This document shows positions 25,880 through 30,081 of a stretch of DNA of 30,081 nucleotides, piece by piece. How positions within the stretch are numbered: the stretch's first letter is position 1; every line of letters begins with the position of its first letter. Source of the DNA: a virus. A model generated the notes under the pieces. It saw nothing but the letters and a program-made list of their open reading frames with translations. It was not told the DNA's origin and did no database searches. A program made the position numbers and the translations under genes. The stretch is taken from positions 1 to 30,081 of IMG/VR virus record IMGVR_UViG_3300037245_000753. One strand, written 5' to 3'.

Positions 25880-27199
25880 ATGCCATTACCGACTACAAAT
25901 TTATTAGCAAACTGGCGAGCAGACACTGGTGTAACTATAACAGGTGCAGGTGTATCACAGTGGGAAGACCAGAGCGGCGCAGGGCGTCACCTAATCCAAG
26001 TAACGGATGGCGACAGGCCAAGCGTAAGGGTCAAGACAGGTATCACTAGTGTTTACTTTGATGACGAGTGGATGACTATTCCAGCCACATTATCTGTTGA
26101 TCTGCAAGCACACTCTGTTTTTATAGCGTTTAGAAAAGAAGGCAGCGTTCAGGGGTTCTGGTATCACATAGGCACAACGGCTAATACAGGTTTATATTTA
26201 GGTTCGACGCATCATGTGTACAGTTTCACTGATGGGGATAATGAGGAGACGTTAATAACACCTGGCGATGGAATAGAGTTGATGAATTTTATTCTTGGCC
26301 CGAGTAATGGCATTATAAATCATGGATCAAGTGATGCTACATTACCTGCTAATGCTGTGGGGACAGAAACGGGAGGGTATATAGGCCGATGGACAACTGA
26401 AGGAAGCCTAGTTGCAGATCAATTAGATGTCTACGAAATAGCAATATACGCATCTAATTTAAACGGTACTTTACAACAGGAAGTATCTGATTATTTCGTC
26501 GAAGCGTATGGTGCGTTGGTATTAGATGAACCGACTTACATTGTATTTGAAGGAGACAGCTTAACAGCAGGGCTAGGTCTTACTGATGCTTTCGAGAATA
26601 GGTGGACTCAACAGTTTGCGAGATTGTGTGATAGTCAACCAAAGATGAACAATGTAGCATCGTCTGGACATTCCTTAGAACAAGTATTAGCTGAAGTTGA
26701 TGACCTGTACGGAGTTAATGATTTAATATCTAAGAACACAGATTATACAAATGAGATAGCGATACTCTGGTGTGGAAGTAATGATCTATGGGAAGACAGA
26801 ACTGAACAACAAATCACAGACGACATAGATGCGTGGTTAGCTAGCGTTAATCTTAATGGTGCTACAACAGTTATATGTACGCTAATTGCTAGAACTGATT
26901 TATCTGCACCACAAGAGGCGTTAAGGTTAGTGATAAATACTTACATATTGAATACAGCGGTTGCTGACTATACCGTAGACTTAGCATCAAGAACGGAATT
27001 ATCGGATAGTACAGACCTGACTTATTTTCAAGCAGACGGAACTCATATAAATACATCAGGTGCGGCAGTTGTAGCAGATGAAGTATTTACTGTTTTAGAA
27101 GCGGCAGGTTACGTGAGTGGACCAGAAAGTGGTACTAGCATACCAGGAAGAAGGTCTAGGTATACGTCAAATAATGGCTATAGGAACAGGTATAAATAG
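25880..27199 (+). CDS. virion protein with LamG-like and SGNH/GDSL esterase domains
   Basis: 439 residues. Residues 8-215 resemble a concanavalin-like LamG fold (LLANWRADTG, WEDQSGAGRHL, GGYIGRW). Residues 218-412 are a complete SGNH hydrolase: block I FEGDSLTAG with nucleophile S227, block II G263, block III WCGSND with N301, and block V DGTHIN with D386 and H389. Such enzymes remove acetyl or other acyl groups from carbohydrates. On a virion this fits deacylation of capsule, lipopolysaccharide or exopolysaccharide. The tail ends in a basic stretch. It lies between head genes and tail tube A, earlier than most tailspikes. Confidence 0.85.
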   Translation: MPLPTTNLLANWRADTGVTITGAGVSQWEDQSGAGRHLIQVTDGDRPSVRVKTGITSVYFDDEWMTIPATLSVDLQAHSVFIAFRKEGSVQGFWYHIGTTANTGLYLGSTHHVYSFTDGDNEETLITPGDGIELMNFILGPSNGIINHGSSDATLPANAVGTETGGYIGRWTTEGSLVADQLDVYEIAIYASNLNGTLQQEVSDYFVEAYGALVLDEPTYIVFEGDSLTAGLGLTDAFENRWTQQFARLCDSQPKMNNVASSGHSLEQVLAEVDDLYGVNDLISKNTDYTNEIAILWCGSNDLWEDRTEQQITDDIDAWLASVNLNGATTVICTLIARTDLSAPQEALRLVINTYILNTAVADYTVDLASRTELSDSTDLTYFQADGTHINTSGAAVVADEVFTVLEAAGYVSGPESGTSIPGRRSRYTSNNGYRNRYK

Positions 27200-27232
27200 T
27201 CTTATTACGAAGGAAAGCGAGGCATAACTAAC

Positions 27233-27859
27233 ATGGCTATCAGTAACACGAAAATCTGTAATATGGCACTAGCAAAACTAGGTGCAAAGCGAATCAACAA
27301 CTTTGAAGATTCAACAGAGAGTTCCCCGCAAGCGGTTCAGTGCAGGCTCCATTTTGAGCAGACAAGAGACGCTTTGTTGAGGTCTAACTTCTGGGCGTTC
27401 GCTTCTGGGCGGGCTAAGTTGTCTCAGGACACAGTAGACCCTGACTTTGAATATGACAGTCAATTCATCTTGCCTAACGACTATCTAGCCAAGAAGAGCG
27501 TATGGAGCGGCGATGGCCCTCGCAGGACAAACTTCTCCTACGCTATTGAAGGAGATAGGATTCTTACTAACGAAGGTGAGATAAATCTAAGGTACGTTAA
27601 GAAGGTTACAGACCCTACTAAATTCGACCCATTGTTTATTGAGGTCTTAGTTTTGAAGCTTGCTCTAAAGATGACATCCTTGGCAGGTGCGAATACTAAG
27701 CTATCAGAAATACTCGGTATAGAACTAAGAGGTATCATGCGAAGCGTCAGGACATTCAGCAGGCAAGAGGCAGAGAACATCGGCAGAAAAGACTTGCATA
27801 CATGGAATGATGCAAGATTAACTAATGGCGGCAGAATAGATTCGCAGTTAGGTAGCTAA
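27233..27859 (+). CDS. tail tubular protein A (T7 gp11-like)
   Basis: 208 residues, the usual size. The opening ISNTKICNMALAKLGAKRI, then HFEQTRDALLRSNFWAFA and FILPNDYLAKKS are conserved blocks of the gp11-like tube and connector adaptor family. It attaches to the portal and forms the upper tail. Stop shares an A with the next start (TAATG). Confidence 0.88.
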   Translation: MAISNTKICNMALAKLGAKRINNFEDSTESSPQAVQCRLHFEQTRDALLRSNFWAFASGRAKLSQDTVDPDFEYDSQFILPNDYLAKKSVWSGDGPRRTNFSYAIEGDRILTNEGEINLRYVKKVTDPTKFDPLFIEVLVLKLALKMTSLAGANTKLSEILGIELRGIMRSVRTFSRQEAENIGRKDLHTWNDARLTNGGRIDSQLGS

Positions 27860-28266
27860 TGCCAAACGAAATAGCACAAAATTACAATACAGGCAACACG
27901 CTATACTCATGCAGATGGGATAGTGATGGAGATGTATTCATTACTGATGGTTCTGTATCTGAGGTGTGGGGCACTGGCGGCAGAGATGCTTCTGATTACG
28001 CAGTTCTTATGGCAGAAAATGTGCCTGACGGACACTATATAGGCGACTTCGATACCTCTGGCAATATAACCGCTTCTGGCATATACAAGGTCGCTGTATT
28101 CTTGCAGGTTACCGGAGTTCCATTGGACGCAGACTATCCCTTAAGTCAGGGCGAAATGTCATGGGACGGTGAAGCAGAAATAAGTCTATTTACAATAGAC
28201 GCGAACATTGACATCGTTATTGCATCGGGCAGTATAGTATTAAACAAATACACAGAAGGCGAATAA
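27859..28266 (+). CDS. small structural protein, 135 aa
   Basis: Begins MPNEIAQNYNTGNTLYSCRW; strand-rich with Gly, Ser and Asp (GTGGRDASDYAVLM, GIYKVAVFLQVTG). Between the two tail tubular proteins, hence probably a virion component. Such small beta proteins appear next to tail fibre or tail tube genes in several podoviruses. Stop at 28264-28266, directly before the next ATG. Confidence 0.6.
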   Translation: MPNEIAQNYNTGNTLYSCRWDSDGDVFITDGSVSEVWGTGGRDASDYAVLMAENVPDGHYIGDFDTSGNITASGIYKVAVFLQVTGVPLDADYPLSQGEMSWDGEAEISLFTIDANIDIVIASGSIVLNKYTEGE

Positions 28267-30081
28267 ATGGCTAATATGAAAGTTCCAATAGTATCTCTCA
28301 ATGGCGGTAAAGGTTCGCCGCTGATAGACGTGAGATCAGATACGACGAAGTATCGGTCCCTGTGTAGAGAACTCAGAAATTTTATACCTCGTATCTATGG
28401 CCCCGTTACAAGACGACCTGGAACTCTTGACGTAGCCGGATGCGAAGACAATACAACCAAGTCAAGGCTTGTACCGTTTGTCTTTTCATCTGAAATAGCC
28501 TATGACCTTGAGTTTAGCCAGAACGTATTGAATGTTTATTTCGATAAAGTATTTATTACGACCGTAGCCTCTCCGTACCAAGAGGCAGACTTGTTCCAGT
28601 TGCAATTTAATCAGTCTGCCGATGTGATGTGGATAACCCACCCAGACTACCCGCAAAAGAAACTATCCAGAACCACAGCAACCACATTCACTCTGGAAGA
28701 TATTGTATTTGAAAATGGACCATTCCAGAAGAGGAACGATCTCGAAAACAACGACGGTATAACAATAGGTGTTACCGGATATACGATAGCTACAGCTACT
28801 TTAGGCGACTCCGGATTAGGCATATTCACGATTGCGAGTACTACTGACATATCAGACCAGTTTCCATTGAATCATAGGTTTTACGTTACTGGCTCTTCTG
28901 GCGACCCTAACAATGACGAAGCATATACAGTCCTTTCTTCAAGCTGGGCGGCAGATATACTTACCGTAACCCCTAACGAAGAAGTGCTGACAAGTAATAA
29001 CGATGGCGAGATTATGGTAGACGATGCCACCGTCACCCTCACAGCGTCCTCTAGCACGTTCCAGAACGCCCATGTAGGGACTTTGTTCAAACTTACGAGC
29101 AAACGGCAACAAGTCATCACAAAGGGCATAGTGACAGACGTAGGCGTCATAGGCGAACCGATAGACGTAAAAGACGAGTGGACATTCACTACTACTGGGA
29201 ATTGGGGGCAGACAGTAGAGATTCAGAGGTTGGCCGACGGTACTAATTGGGAAACATTTAGGTCTTATACTTCTACATTAGCGTCAGGCGTAGGGTCGAG
29301 GAATGTCCAGAAGTCTGATACGGAGAAGGATTTAGGCGTTCAATATAGAATGAACGTGATTTCCGTTGACAGTCCAGCAGGCAAGTTAAGCGCGGACATA
29401 ACAGTGAGTACCAGCACACAAGACAGTATATTCAGGGTAACGTCATTCGTGTCTGGAACAGAGGTAAAGGCAACCGCTATTGTTGCAGCCCCCGACAATA
29501 TAGCTACGGTGAGATGGGCGGAAGGCTCATGGTCTGATGTTAGAGGGTATCCGTCGTCTGTGGCATTCTTTGAAGAAAGGATAGTCTATGGATTCTCTAA
29601 TTCAGATCAGCAGACAATATGGCTGAGTGGGACTGGAGACTTTGAAGACTTCGATACCGGAACTAATGACGATAACGCATTTACTCTAAAGGTTCTTACA
29701 GCTAATAGAGGTAGATGGATAAGTTCTATGGATTCTCTAGCTATTGGCATGAGCGGTGACGAGTGGCGGATACGTTCATCTGCCCTCGACCAGCCATTAA
29801 CTCCTACAGATTTCAGCATCAAGAGGCAGACTAAGTTTGGCAGTGCTAAGATACAGGCTATGGCTGTTAATGAGGCTATTATATTTGTTGACTCAGTAGC
29901 AAGAAAAGTAAGAGAATATACGTTTAGCGACCCTAAGCAGAAGTTCGTCTCTCCCGACCTCACCTCTTTGGCAGAGGATATCACAAAGGGCGGGATAACC
30001 AGTATGGCTGTCCAGACCAACCCTGATAATATTATATGGTTCACTATCGCAGAAGCACCATACCTTATCTCAATGACATAC
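28267..30081 (+). CDS. tail tubular protein B / phage stabilisation-type protein (3' truncated)
   Basis: The frame is open for 605 codons to the window edge. N-terminal blocks are characteristic: LNGGKGSPLIDVRSDTTKY, then RNFIPRIYGPVTRRPGTLDV, LVPFVFSSEIAYDLEFSQNV and LQFNQSADVMWITHPDYPQKK. These are the standard beginning of podovirus tube B or nozzle-type proteins (rRpGt, QsaDvm...HPdy). The rest is beta-rich. It forms the lower tail with tube A. ATG 28267 directly abuts the previous stop. Confidence 0.88.
   Translation, partial: MANMKVPIVSLNGGKGSPLIDVRSDTTKYRSLCRELRNFIPRIYGPVTRRPGTLDVAGCEDNTTKSRLVPFVFSSEIAYDLEFSQNVLNVYFDKVFITTVASPYQEADLFQLQFNQSADVMWITHPDYPQKKLSRTTATTFTLEDIVFENGPFQKRNDLENNDGITIGVTGYTIATATLGDSGLGIFTIASTTDISDQFPLNHRFYVTGSSGDPNNDEAYTVLSSSWAADILTVTPNEEVLTSNNDGEIMVDDATVTLTASSSTFQNAHVGTLFKLTSKRQQVITKGIVTDVGVIGEPIDVKDEWTFTTTGNWGQTVEIQRLADGTNWETFRSYTSTLASGVGSRNVQKSDTEKDLGVQYRMNVISVDSPAGKLSADITVSTSTQDSIFRVTSFVSGTEVKATAIVAAPDNIATVRWAEGSWSDVRGYPSSVAFFEERIVYGFSNSDQQTIWLSGTGDFEDFDTGTNDDNAFTLKVLTANRGRWISSMDSLAIGMSGDEWRIRSSALDQPLTPTDFSIKRQTKFGSAKIQAMAVNEAIIFVDSVARKVREYTFSDPKQKFVSPDLTSLAEDITKGGITSMAVQTNPDNIIWFTIAEAPYLISMTY

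Noticed and set aside
1-30081. CRISPR array, integrase with attachment sites, or insertion sequence
   Set aside because: No regularly spaced repeats, no tyrosine or serine recombinase motifs and no transposase frame were seen. The AlpA-like gene alone is not evidence for lysogeny.

Overview
This window is most of a tailed double-stranded DNA phage genome with a short-tailed (podovirus, T7-like) virion module. Evidence: a head-tail connector portal of the T7 type, a tail tubular protein A homologue followed by a tubular B or stabilisation-type protein, large and small terminase subunits, scaffold and major capsid genes. Two putative lipoproteins and spanin-like membrane proteins fit a Gram-negative host. 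The DNA is moderately AT-rich, with many AUA, AGA and AGG codons, strong AAGGAG-type ribosome sites, and ATGA or TAATG stop-start overlaps nearly everywhere. The host cannot be named from sequence alone.

Layout. (1) 1-1707, rightward: the end of a virion gene, then small genes including a one-helix coiled-coil protein, a 31-residue lysine repeat peptide and a lipoprotein, closed by a hairpin terminator. (2) 1764-14692, leftward: about 13 kb of more than 40 small, mostly unrecognised genes. Recognisable items are a permuted papain-fold candidate (2692-3399), a PD-(D/E)XK nuclease (3409-3870), a DUF551 protein, many zinc-ribbon proteins, a tRNA with CAT anticodon (9507-9579), a six-repeat basic protein (11670-12143), a 3D-domain peptidoglycan enzyme beside a one-helix membrane protein (12556-13139), and an AlpA-like HTH regulator (13699-13872). 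(3) 14700-16066: a regulatory zone with divergent promoters, a compact structured RNA leading an endonuclease VII-like gene, a 27-bp inverted repeat and a strong rightward promoter with a roughly 340-base leader. (4) 16067-18680, rightward: tiny genes around the small terminase. (5) 18674-30081, rightward: large terminase, portal, scaffold, capsid, head proteins, a LamG plus SGNH esterase virion protein, tail tube A and a tubular B-like protein that runs off the window. The late block probably continues across the genome ends into 1-1707 (inference).

No DNA polymerase, helicase, primase, RNA polymerase or integrase is visible, so replication genes must lie outside the window or be host functions. 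The most interesting material is non-coding: a promoter-pseudoknot-terminator unit at 12442-12559 just before the start of the main leftward gene string; a tRNA-Leu-like RNA split by about 190 bases (11181-11400); a perfect three-way-junction element (5451-5503); and the structured leader of the endonuclease VII gene (14756-14810).
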